Positions 1-6,069 of a stretch of 7,502 nt of DNA are shown here, piece after piece (position 1 is the stretch's first letter; every line of letters begins with the position of its first letter). Below the pieces are notes generated by a model. It did no database searches, was not told where the DNA came from, and worked only from the letters and a program-made list of their open reading frames with translations. The stretch lies in the NCBI GenBank assembly GCA_021802165.1, contig JAKAAU010000072.1, positions 1 through 7,502 of the forward strand, written 5' to 3'. The stretch is from Thermoplasmata archaeon (GTDB taxonomy: Archaea; Thermoplasmatota; Thermoplasmata; Thermoplasmatales; Thermoplasmataceae). A program made the position numbers and the translations under genes.

Positions 1-1
1 A

Positions 2-943
2 TTCTCCATGCAGAGCATAGGCCTTGTAGTGTCATCAGTGCTCGCGCTGGCATTACTGCTGAACACAAAATTGATACCACTCGGCGATACATGGAAAATC
101 CTTCTAGCCGTTGGAGCAATACCAGCCGCGGCTGTAATATACTTTAGAAGAAAAATGCCTGAGCCGCCAAGGTACACAGTAGCTAAAGGGCATGCTGATG
201 AAGCTGCTAAAAATCTGAAATCTTACACAGGCATTGATGTCAAGATGGACAAAAAGAAGGAAGAGGTAAATGCACCGTGGTACACCCTTATTAAAGATAG
301 AGCGTTCCTGATAACCCTAATAGGCACAGCAGGATCGTGGTTTTTAATGGACTGGGCATTCTACGGAAACTCAATCATGGCCGATAAGATATTTGCAACG
401 CTTATAACCCAGACTGGACTCGCGGGACTCATAAAAGTAACCGAATATGCAGCATTAATATTCATAGTGGCGGCCCTTCCGGGATACTGGCTTGCAACAT
501 TCACACTGGATAAGATTGGAAGGAAACCAATACAGATAACAGGATTCGTAATGCTGGCCGTAGCTTTTATAATTCTTGCAGCATTCCCGATTCTGGATAC
601 CAAGGGATATGTGACAGAGTTCCTGATAGTGTATGGGATGAGTTACTTCTTCATGATGTTCGGGCCAAATGTAACAACATTTGTATATCCTCCAGAGGTA
701 TTCCCTGTAACAGCTAGGGGACTTGGAACAGGAATATCAGCAGCAGGAGGTAAAACAGGTGCGTTCATAGGTACCTTTGTGGATGCATTCATCATAGTAA
801 GTGGACTTTCCATAATGATGACTGTACTCGCTGTTTTCTCTATATTAGGTCTGATATTAACTGTACTTGCCCTTCCGGAAACAAAGGGAAGATCAATGGA
901 AGAGATATCCAGGGAAAAGGAATACACACAGACAGTGCAGTAA
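2..943 (+). CDS. MFS transporter, phosphate/sugar porter type, C-terminal part (5' partial)
   Basis: This is the C-terminal part of a proton-coupled major facilitator transporter in the cytoplasmic membrane. The frame is open to the left edge, so the first ATG in the window (base 8) is most likely internal. Counting from that ATG, about eight hydrophobic segments are visible, fitting helices 5-12 of the usual twelve. A PEPPRY sequence (51-56) follows the second helix and opens a charged cytoplasmic loop. Then come LDKIGRK (167-173), FGPN...PPEVFP (218-233), GTGISAAGGKTGA (240-252) and the terminal LPETKGRSMEE (289-299). The PESPRY-like, FGPN and PETKG motifs are typical of the phosphate:H+ symporter and sugar porter branches. 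The substrate cannot be read from the sequence; phosphate, a sugar or an organic acid are all possible. The gene converges with the unknown gene to its right, 4 bases away. Confidence 0.88.
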   Translation, partial: FSMQSIGLVVSSVLALALLLNTKLIPLGDTWKILLAVGAIPAAAVIYFRRKMPEPPRYTVAKGHADEAAKNLKSYTGIDVKMDKKKEEVNAPWYTLIKDRAFLITLIGTAGSWFLMDWAFYGNSIMADKIFATLITQTGLAGLIKVTEYAALIFIVAALPGYWLATFTLDKIGRKPIQITGFVMLAVAFIILAAFPILDTKGYVTEFLIVYGMSYFFMMFGPNVTTFVYPPEVFPVTARGLGTGISAAGGKTGAFIGTFVDAFIIVSGLSIMMTVLAVFSILGLILTVLALPETKGRSMEEISREKEYTQTVQ

Positions 944-944
944 A

Positions 945-979
945 TTTTTAATTTTTTCCAAATTTTTTTAGAATTTTTT
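945..979 (+). terminator. Oligo-T terminator of the MFS gene
   Basis: Four runs of five to seven T (945-949, 952-957, 963-969, 974-979) begin one base after the TAA stop codon of the transporter. Runs of T without a hairpin are the usual archaeal intrinsic terminators. The runs overlap the 3' end of the convergent gene, where they encode its Lys/Phe/Asn-rich tail. Confidence 0.6.
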
Positions 980-1847
980 CGATACCTTTTATTTTATCAT
1001 CTTTATACTGGAATATATTGACATTACAGAGCGATTCTACATAATTCTTAAATTTTAAGTTATCTGGCTTCTTCCCATATAGTCTTCCGTACTCACTGCG
1101 CAATGTTTCCATTTTTATTTCCATAAGTGAACCGTAAAGTAAACATATAGAATAATAGGAATACGCAGTTCTCAGATAAGGTTTTACGGATGAAATTCCG
1201 GCTATATAATCGGTTTTTTTCTGAATTATATAGGAAAATAAATTTTCTATATTTCCACTGGCAATAGAATTAAATTCTGATCCCTGCTCTATTATGCAGG
1301 CATCGTATCTGTATTCGTATTTGAATATATCGAGTTCACTTATTTCATTAAAATATTTTAGACGTTTTTTATCGTCAGCGGTGGTGGAAACAAGTATTAT
1401 TTTGCCATGATCCATAAGTTCACGGAGTATTTCCATAACGGGAGTCATGGAAATGATAATCTCATGTATTCCGGAAATTTCTCCGGAAACAGCCTCAAGC
1501 ATTCCTATTTCTCCGTTTTTTATTTCTATGGATTTAACCTCATCCAGCATCTTCTGCGCCGTACTTCTATCTGGTCCGGTGAATGTTGCATTTCCATCAC
1601 TCAGTTCTGCAGAGACAAAAAATATGTGGCTGTATTTTCTTACAACTAAATAATTATCAAGTAACTCCGAATAAAAAGCATCTACATATGAATGCAGTTT
1701 ATCTATAGTCTCCACTGAGTATGGGTCTATGGAAAGAGAACTCCCATAGGTCTCAGAAATGAATCTTTCCATCAACCTTATTATAGTTTCAGTGTCATCA
1801 TTTCCAGCGTTATATTTTTTGGTCATAGAACCACGTGTTTCAAGCAT
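948..1847 (-). CDS. Protein of unknown function, second gene of an unknown pair
   Basis: I do not recognise this 299-residue protein. It is soluble, with no signal peptide or membrane helix. The N-terminal 15-70 is mostly predicted helix. A middle section has alternating hydrophobic strands: HIFFVSAEL (74-82), IHEIIISM (127-134), GKIILVSTTADDKKRLKYF (148-166) and YDACIIEQGSEF (181-192). A helical Lys-rich C-terminus follows (240-299, ending KKFGKN). The strand-helix pattern with GKIILVST and CIIEQG loosely recalls the ligand-sensing half of archaeal TrmB-like regulators, but I see no DNA-binding helix-turn-helix, so this is only a weak analogy. The start at 1847 is chosen because an AGGTG ribosome site lies 7 bases before it; the next ATG (residue 8, MTKK) lacks one. 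It follows the upstream unknown gene by 10 bases and is probably translationally coupled to it. Confidence 0.75.
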   Translation of the reverse strand: MLETRGSMTKKYNAGNDDTETIIRLMERFISETYGSSLSIDPYSVETIDKLHSYVDAFYSELLDNYLVVRKYSHIFFVSAELSDGNATFTGPDRSTAQKMLDEVKSIEIKNGEIGMLEAVSGEISGIHEIIISMTPVMEILRELMDHGKIILVSTTADDKKRLKYFNEISELDIFKYEYRYDACIIEQGSEFNSIASGNIENLFSYIIQKKTDYIAGISSVKPYLRTAYSYYSICLLYGSLMEIKMETLRSEYGRLYGKKPDNLKFKNYVESLCNVNIFQYKDDKIKGIEKILKKFGKN

Positions 1848-1854
1848 TTACACA

Positions 1855-1859
1855 CACCT
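1855..1859 (-). promoter_or_regulatory. Shine-Dalgarno AGGTG overlapping the upstream stop codon
   Basis: On the minus strand AGGTG ends 7 bases before the ATG at 1847. Its first two bases (AG) are the end of the TAG stop codon of the gene before it. It matches the archaeal 16S tail complement (GGAGGTGAT) and decides the start of the 299-residue protein. It suggests that ribosomes ending the first gene start the second. Confidence 0.65.
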
Positions 1860-2502
1860 AATATTCATTTAATGACCTGACCTCTTCTCCAGTTTTTGTG
1901 ATCACACTTGCATATATTATTCTTATATTTTCTCTATTTATTTCACAGTATTTTTTGAATTCCGTTATCTGCATTTTCACCATTACTGATGAGTGCTCAC
2001 TGTATAAGCTCTGAAGTTCGGTTTTTAGTTCTATACCTTCCATGCCGGGTATGGTATAAATATAATCGCCCTGTTTTGCTATCACAAGGTAATACGTGAT
2101 ATTTTTAGGAATTCCAGTATTTATAATATCATAACCAGTAAACTTCTGGACATCACTATACGGAACTCCTAGTACCAGTAAACGCCCTTTCTCCATATAA
2201 TTAACCGCCCTCTGTGAATCATTATCCTCTGAAACCAATAATTTAAATTCCGGGTTTTTTAACTTTTTCATATTGCGATTGACCGCGGATGCTATTCGTT
2301 CAAGGGTATTGCTTTCCATAATAGTACCCAGATATTCCATGTATGAGATGATGTTCTTTATTTTATTGACTCTTATTATGTAGTTGTTAATATGAGTGTA
2401 ATTATAAACCTGGGTATGTATAGCAATCCAGAGACTTCCGGCAAATGATGCCTGTGGCTCAGGATAGCTTTTAAACCATATTACAGGGGTATTTGCTTGC
2501 AT
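1858..2502 (-). CDS. Protein of unknown function, first gene of an unknown pair
   Basis: I do not recognise this 214-residue protein. It has no clear membrane helix or signal peptide and no obvious catalytic motif. The first 45 residues are rich in aromatic residues (VIWFKSYPEP, SLWIAIHTQVYNYT). From about 63 there is a helical stretch (ESNTLERIASAVNRNMKKLKN). After it come short strands and loops: FKLLVSED (86-93), GRLLVLGVPYSDV (106-118), YYLVIAKQGDYIYTIPGMEGIEL (137-159), VMVKMQITEF (173-182) and IRIIYASVITKTGEEV (193-208). The start at 2502 has no ribosome site but has a TTTAAATA box 25-32 bases upstream, as expected for a leaderless message. Internal methionines at residues 55 and 62 are possible alternatives. 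It heads a two-gene unit with the 299-residue gene; function is unknown and neighbours give no firm clue. Confidence 0.72.
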   Translation of the reverse strand: MQANTPVIWFKSYPEPQASFAGSLWIAIHTQVYNYTHINNYIIRVNKIKNIISYMEYLGTIMESNTLERIASAVNRNMKKLKNPEFKLLVSEDNDSQRAVNYMEKGRLLVLGVPYSDVQKFTGYDIINTGIPKNITYYLVIAKQGDYIYTIPGMEGIELKTELQSLYSEHSSVMVKMQITEFKKYCEINRENIRIIYASVITKTGEEVRSLNEY

Positions 2503-2526
2503 ATTTATATTTATATAGTTATTTAA

Positions 2527-2534
2527 TATTTAAA
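2527..2534 (-). promoter_or_regulatory. TATA box of the unknown gene pair
   Basis: TTTAAATA on the minus strand lies 25-32 bases before the ATG at 2502, the spacing that puts the transcript start at or next to the start codon. No ribosome site is present between. The surrounding gap (2503-2557) is very AT-rich, so other boxes such as TATATAAAT closer to the start cannot be excluded. Confidence 0.45.
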
Positions 2535-2557
2535 ATATTTCAAAATTGACCTTAATA

Positions 2558-3079
2558 TTACAACAAGGTTATGTTGTCTTCTAATATTCTTTCTCTTACA
2601 ATCCTGCAAGCATCAGAATAATCTTTTGCTGATTTCCATATATTTATAAAAACTATGTTTCCCACATTCTTTTTAATTGCTTCCATATGAATGTCCCGGT
2701 CATCCACATATACAACTCTATCAACCGGTATGTATATTCCAATTCTATCCAGTGTATTAATTAATCTCAATAACCTCTGATCCTTGTCAGGTGTATGATC
2801 CGTGGAACTGTAATCAAATAAGCCTGCAATCCCGAAAGTTTCCAGCGCCTCATCAACATAGTCTCTTCTATTCCAGCTCAGTGTTGTTGTAATTGCCCCA
2901 TTTTCCCTGGCCCATTTTATAAATTTGACGGCTTCTTCAAATAATGTTATCTTTATGTTGTCCCTGTTTTTTATGCTTGTTGCGTCAATTTTTGTATATG
3001 GAGGCTCAACGCCTGAAATATTGAGATGGTTCCATACAGTTCCGTCAAGATCCATAGCCAGAATCCACGGTCTAATCAT
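2558..3079 (-). CDS. HAD-superfamily phosphatase, magnesium-dependent phosphatase-1 type
   Basis: This is a 173-residue cytoplasmic HAD hydrolase that should remove phosphate from a small molecule or protein through an aspartyl-phosphate intermediate with Mg2+. All four HAD motifs are visible: DLDGT (10-14; nucleophile Asp10, acid/base Asp12), TLSWN with Ser68 as motif II, Lys99 in HTPDKDQ as motif III, and YVDDRD with Asp126/Asp127 as motif IV. The length, the DLDGTVW start and the small insert between motifs I and II fit the magnesium-dependent phosphatase-1 family (a minimal-cap HAD). The natural substrate is not shown; protein tyrosine phosphate and sugar phosphates have been proposed for family members. 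The start at 3079 places DLDGT near the N-terminus as usual. No ribosome site is seen and a TATA-like box lies 24-33 bases upstream. It reads towards the unknown pair, which has its own promoter 55 bases on. Confidence 0.88.
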   Translation of the reverse strand: MIRPWILAMDLDGTVWNHLNISGVEPPYTKIDATSIKNRDNIKITLFEEAVKFIKWARENGAITTTLSWNRRDYVDEALETFGIAGLFDYSSTDHTPDKDQRLLRLINTLDRIGIYIPVDRVVYVDDRDIHMEAIKKNVGNIVFINIWKSAKDYSDACRIVRERILEDNITLL

Positions 3080-3102
3080 CGTGAGTGTATTACATTGGCA
3101 AA

Positions 3103-3112
3103 TTAAATTTAT
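3103..3112 (-). promoter_or_regulatory. TATA-like box of the phosphatase gene
   Basis: ATAAATTTAA on the minus strand lies 24-33 bases before the ATG at 3079 with no ribosome site between, which fits a leaderless message. The divergent GNAT gene has its own box about 85 bases away. Confidence 0.4.
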
Positions 3113-3194
3113 CGTATAGAATATGAAATTTTTTAAGAAATGGAATAATATCTAAATATAGTTATCAGAGATTTTATTGATTTTGCTTAGGAAA

Positions 3195-3204
3195 TTACAT
3201 ATAT
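3195..3204 (+). promoter_or_regulatory. TATA-like box of the GNAT gene
   Basis: TTACATATAT lies 20-29 bases before the ATG at 3224 with no GGTG-type ribosome site between. The 8-base palindrome ATGTACAT (3206-3213) sits directly downstream of it and could be an operator, but it is too short to claim. Confidence 0.35.
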
Positions 3205-3223
3205 CATGTACATATAGATAAGT

Positions 3224-3859
3224 ATGTTAGATAATGTTAGGATATCCGAAGTCAAATCAGAGGAGGATTTTAACAAGGGCATAAATATTTATGAGGATGC
3301 TTTTCCACCGGGAGAAAAAAGATCTGTAGAAGATATTAGAAAAAATATAGAAGAAAACCATGAAAAGATGTTTATCGGAAAACATGATAAAAATCCAGTA
3401 ATGTTTGTAATGATGTGGCCTATTAATAATTCGGATTTTTTATTTCTGGATTACATTGCTGTAAAAAAGGAATACAGGGGAAATGGACTCGGATCAATGT
3501 TTCTTGAAAGTATATTTAATCTTGAGGATAATAATGGATATAACCATGTGATATTTGAGGTAGAGAATCCTCAGGAAGGAGACAACATAAATCAGAGAAA
3601 AAAAAGGATAAAATTTTATCGCAGGGCAGGGGCAAAAGCATTGACTGGCTTTAAATATTTCCTACCACCGAGGAATAATAATAAATCTCAGGAAATGAAT
3701 CTTATGATAATATCAAGAAAAAATATTAAAAGGGTTGATGGAGAGAAAATACAGTCTGTACTGGAGCAGATTTACACCCATATATACGCCAGAAAAAGTG
3801 ATGATAAAATACTTAGTGGTATACTTGATAATATTCCCGATGAAATACATCTTGAGTAA
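3224..3859 (+). CDS. GNAT-family N-acetyltransferase
   Basis: This 211-residue soluble protein belongs to the Gcn5-related acetyltransferases, which move an acetyl group from acetyl-CoA to an amine. The acetyl-CoA pyrophosphate loop is YRGNGLG (84-90) after the strand FLFLDYIAVKKE (72-83). A second conserved part, FYRRAGAK (131-138), is followed by the YFLPP segment (145-149). Near the N-terminus AFPPGEKR (26-33) matches the FPPEER-like motif of a subgroup that also shares the EVE(N)P...RRIKFYRR block and a helical C-terminal end (about 165-211, including QIYTHIYAR). The acceptor is unknown: protein N-termini, antibiotics, polyamines or other small molecules are all possible. The TAA stop abuts the tgtA stop codon with no spacer, so the two messages must overlap if neither ends inside the coding region. 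Confidence 0.9.
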   Translation: MLDNVRISEVKSEEDFNKGINIYEDAFPPGEKRSVEDIRKNIEENHEKMFIGKHDKNPVMFVMMWPINNSDFLFLDYIAVKKEYRGNGLGSMFLESIFNLEDNNGYNHVIFEVENPQEGDNINQRKKRIKFYRRAGAKALTGFKYFLPPRNNNKSQEMNLMIISRKNIKRVDGEKIQSVLEQIYTHIYARKSDDKILSGILDNIPDEIHLE

Positions 3860-5737
3860 TCATAGTCTATTAATACCTTCGTGGACCTTTACTGCTATTC
3901 CTTCTCTGTAATATTTCATCTCATTTCCGGACACTGTTGCATGACCCACTGCAAAGAGATTTGCATCTGAATCTGTAACCAGAACCTCATTTCCAGGAAT
4001 TATGTTTTTATCACAGTTCTCCACAAATTTGAAGAACACATTAAATCCTCTGGAGTTGAATTCTCCGCTGTCCTGACCGACTATTACCCTTGAACCCGGG
4101 AAATCTATTATATTATTTAGAAGTTCTCCACCCAAAATGGAGAGCGTTAAAAAGCCATCGTTCCTCATGGTGGCTATAATTTTATCCCCCCTCTTGATAT
4201 TCCTTATATGACCTGTAGCCCGTGATTTGATTACAAGATCAGATTCTTTAAATAAATCCATCCCTGTATGGAACTGGAATTTGAATACTGTATTTATTTT
4301 TGTATGGGTGTATATTCTTATTCTGGAATCTCCGGAGATAGATGGATTATATGTTTGAATATCAGGATTAACTGATTTTAACCATTTTACATACTCTTCC
4401 CTATAATCAAAATCTGTAACCCCAGAGGAGACCGTCTGGCTTACTGGATATGTGTTTTCAAGCTCTATTGGTATGAAGATATCATTCCACTGGATCAGGA
4501 AATTGTAATCTGTTGTTTCATATGAATTAATTATTTCGTCGGATATTGGAAACCCATGCTTCCACAGCTTATAGTTGATGAGCAGTGTTTTTTTTCCGTT
4601 GCTTATATAAGATTGTGTAAAATCCATAAGGCGCCTGATAAATGTATTTTTATATGTAATCTTGTTGAAAAAATACAGTGGAGATTTCAGTGAAATGTTC
4701 CAGTATGGCTTGAGATCGTGGTTAAGCATTTCAAGGTAGGCGCTGTAAAGTGCCGGATGCGCCATGGATTTCTCCTCTACATACTGATACAAGGTGTTTT
4801 CGTAAATACGCTCCTTAATTTCCGTAATTTCATTGAATATTGCCTTGAGATTATGGAAAGATAACAATTTTAACCGTGTCTTTTCATCTGCCTTGATTAA
4901 TTCTGCAGGGGAGTATTTATTGAAAAGTGGACTCCATTCAGGGAAATCCCGTATCTCTTTCAGATTCCTGGTACCTTCTGTGTATAGAACTCTATTATCC
5001 TTTGCATACTTTATATATGATGCAGAGTCAAATATATCAACACCCAGAAGAACAGAGAAGGCAAAGAACATAGGGTGACCACCTCCGAAGAGATGCACGG
5101 GTTTTGAAAAATCAGAGTTTATTCTGGAATTTATAATTATGTTTACAAGGTCTCTGTATCTATATGATTCAAGAAGGGGTACCACTCCGCCTATGGGTAG
5201 GTATGATGCTTCTGACATCATTTTTGCAGATTCAATTCTCAGATCTGGATACACGGAACCCTGTATTGGTCCTGCTATTATGTAATCCTCTGTGTTAACC
5301 TCTTTTAATCTTTTATAGGTTTCGTATACTGCAGCCTTTGCCTGATCATAGCTATCCTGTGGCTTTGTGAAAATATCAAGAATTGTTATAATGTCACTGC
5401 CTATGTTTTTCTGGAATTCAACAATCTCACTGTTATTGTATTCTATATCCCCATAAACATAGCTCTGGAAAGTGCCGGAATCGGTCATTATAGGACCATC
5501 GAAATTTATGAGTTTGTGGACACCAGATTTTAGGGCTTCCTGCTCAAGCGATGCGGTTCTCTTTATTATGTAGCTATTGGTTATTACTGCCTGAACACCT
5601 ATTGATTTTAATTCATCCTGTGTAAGAAAATTGAGATTTGGATTTATAACCGGCATTACTGTTGGAGTTTCTATGTCACCATGTGGTGTGTTGAATCTTC
5701 CTATCCTTGCCAGTCCTTCCTTGAAAAACATCTGCAT
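3860..5737 (-). CDS. tgtA: Archaeosine tRNA-guanine transglycosylase (ArcTGT)
   Basis: This 625-residue enzyme swaps guanine (classically G15 of the D-loop) in tRNA for preQ0, the first tRNA-bound step to archaeosine, which stabilises the tRNA core. The TIM-barrel catalytic domain covers about 1-330. It has the first catalytic Asp86 in MTDSGTFQ (84-91), the substrate-pocket segments AGPIQGSVYPDLR, PIGGVVPLLE (181-190) and VHLFGGGHP (214-222), and the nucleophile Asp237 in DIFDSASYIKYAKD. The signature EGTRNLKEI follows, then AHPALYSAY (326-334). Linker domains lead to a C-terminal PUA RNA-binding domain (about 545-622; PGNEVLVTDSDANLFAVGHA). Full length supports an unsplit ArcTGT. One thing is unusual: in the classical enzyme the FPCSCPVCSKY zinc loop follows the barrel, but here the matching residues 265-275 read FPEWSPLFNKY, without cysteines, while His295 is kept. 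Start at 5737 (MQMFF); the Met at residue 3 is an alternative. Confidence 0.96.
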   Translation of the reverse strand: MQMFFKEGLARIGRFNTPHGDIETPTVMPVINPNLNFLTQDELKSIGVQAVITNSYIIKRTASLEQEALKSGVHKLINFDGPIMTDSGTFQSYVYGDIEYNNSEIVEFQKNIGSDIITILDIFTKPQDSYDQAKAAVYETYKRLKEVNTEDYIIAGPIQGSVYPDLRIESAKMMSEASYLPIGGVVPLLESYRYRDLVNIIINSRINSDFSKPVHLFGGGHPMFFAFSVLLGVDIFDSASYIKYAKDNRVLYTEGTRNLKEIRDFPEWSPLFNKYSPAELIKADEKTRLKLLSFHNLKAIFNEITEIKERIYENTLYQYVEEKSMAHPALYSAYLEMLNHDLKPYWNISLKSPLYFFNKITYKNTFIRRLMDFTQSYISNGKKTLLINYKLWKHGFPISDEIINSYETTDYNFLIQWNDIFIPIELENTYPVSQTVSSGVTDFDYREEYVKWLKSVNPDIQTYNPSISGDSRIRIYTHTKINTVFKFQFHTGMDLFKESDLVIKSRATGHIRNIKRGDKIIATMRNDGFLTLSILGGELLNNIIDFPGSRVIVGQDSGEFNSRGFNVFFKFVENCDKNIIPGNEVLVTDSDANLFAVGHATVSGNEMKYYREGIAVKVHEGINRL

Positions 5738-5756
5738 TATGGCTAATTTTAACTTT

Positions 5757-5764
5757 CTATATAA
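5757..5764 (-). promoter_or_regulatory. TATA box of tgtA
   Basis: TTATATAG on the minus strand lies 20-27 bases before the ATG at 5737. No ribosome site is visible, so tgtA is probably leaderless or has a very short leader. This spacing also allows the Met codon at residue 3 to be the used start. Confidence 0.45.
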
Positions 5765-5826
5765 TCATTGGTTGGATAAATAATTATAGGGATAATCCGT
5801 CTATTCTCACCCAGGACCCTTTATTA

Positions 5827-5840
5827 ATTGTAATCACAAT
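5827..5840. promoter_or_regulatory. Palindrome ATTGTAATCACAAT upstream of the TATA box
   Basis: Five-base arms ATTGT and ACAAT flank the spacer AATC. The site ends three bases before the TATA-like box, so it covers the place where factor B and activators bind. It differs from the DtxR-type site next to it, so a second regulator is possible. Palindromes this short also arise by chance in AT-rich DNA. Confidence 0.35.
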
Positions 5841-5843
5841 AAG

Positions 5844-5851
5844 TTTATTTA
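5844..5851 (+). promoter_or_regulatory. TATA box of the small ORF / NRAMP unit
   Basis: TTTATTTA lies 21-28 bases before the ATG at 5872, which is the spacing for a leaderless transcript starting at that codon. Its last three bases are shared with the DtxR-type operator, so a bound repressor would block TATA-binding protein or polymerase. Confidence 0.55.
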
Positions 5852-5862
5852 GGTACACCTAA
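5849..5862. promoter_or_regulatory. DtxR/IdeR/MntR-type metal-repressor operator
   Basis: TTAGGTACACCTAA is an inverted repeat with perfect six-base arms (TTAGGT and ACCTAA) around a two-base centre. The half-site matches those of the iron- and manganese-dependent DtxR/IdeR/MntR repressors (TTAGG...CCTAA). It overlaps the end of the TATA-like box and lies 10-23 bases before the ATG at 5872. The next long gene downstream is an NRAMP metal transporter, the classical target of such repressors, which strongly supports the reading. Iron, manganese or another metal cannot be told apart from the site. Confidence 0.7.
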
Positions 5863-5871
5863 TTACCTGCA

Positions 5872-6045
5872 ATGAAAGTGAAAAACACAGAGAAAAATTG
5901 TATCAAACCCGTATTTTCATTATGCATCATCCGGGAAAATACAGTAAAGAATCATAGAAATATGCATATTTTGTTAAATATATTTCATTCTGGTAAGTAT
6001 TCTGCAGTAGAATTGAGAGAATTAAAAATTGTAGATGCGGTGTAA
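5872..6045 (+). CDS. Possible small protein (57 residues) under metal-repressor control
   Basis: An open frame of 57 codons runs from ATG at 5872 to TAA at 6045 and encodes a basic peptide that starts MKVKNTEKNC and ends VELRELKIVDAV. I do not recognise it. Support for reality is positional: its ATG sits where a leaderless transcript from the TATA-like box at 5844-5851 should begin, and the metal operator overlaps that promoter. It contains Cys10, Cys18, His28, His32 and His39, which could bind a metal, but this is speculation. The second half (ILLNIFHSGKYSAVELRELKI) resembles the first two helices of a winged-helix protein, so it may instead be the remnant of a regulator, since no recognition helix follows. 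It may also be only the leader region of the NRAMP message. Confidence 0.35.
   Translation: MKVKNTEKNCIKPVFSLCIIRENTVKNHRNMHILLNIFHSGKYSAVELRELKIVDAV
5974..5982 (+). promoter_or_regulatory. Possible second promoter for the NRAMP gene
   Basis: TTAAATATA inside the small open frame is a good TATA-like match and would start a transcript near 6004, giving the NRAMP gene a leader of about 65 bases. A weaker TTAAAAATT lies at 6022-6030. Either would make the NRAMP gene independent of the operator upstream. Confidence 0.25.
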
Positions 6046-6069
6046 ATCAAAGAAAAATGATTGATTAGC

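Larger units (their letters stand above)
5738..6069. other. Divergent control region between tgtA and the NRAMP gene
   Basis: This 332-base stretch has no long gene. From left to right it holds the tgtA promoter (minus strand), about 60 bases in which I see nothing (5765-5826), a palindrome (5827-5840), a plus-strand TATA-like box (5844-5851) overlapped by a DtxR-type operator (5849-5862), a 57-codon open frame (5872-6045) and a 24-base gap before the NRAMP start. No tRNA or C/D-box RNA motif was seen. Confidence 0.6.

Noticed and set aside
1849..1862. A TTAGGTGTGTG stretch (minus strand) that looks like half of the DtxR-type operator
   Set aside because: Only one half-site is present and it is explained by the stop codon and ribosome site of the unknown pair.
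3206..3213. Palindrome ATGTACAT next to the GNAT promoter
   Set aside because: Eight bases of self-complementary sequence are common by chance in AT-rich DNA, and pairing stops right outside it.
5790..5822. GC-richer segment before the metal-regulated promoter, considered as a small RNA
   Set aside because: No paired C (RTGATGA) and D (CTGA) boxes and no convincing hairpin on either strand.
6057..6068. Three-codon frame ATG ATT GAT TAG ending one base before the NRAMP ATG
   Set aside because: Too short to support; no ribosome site at proper spacing. A reinitiation role is imaginable but nothing shows it.
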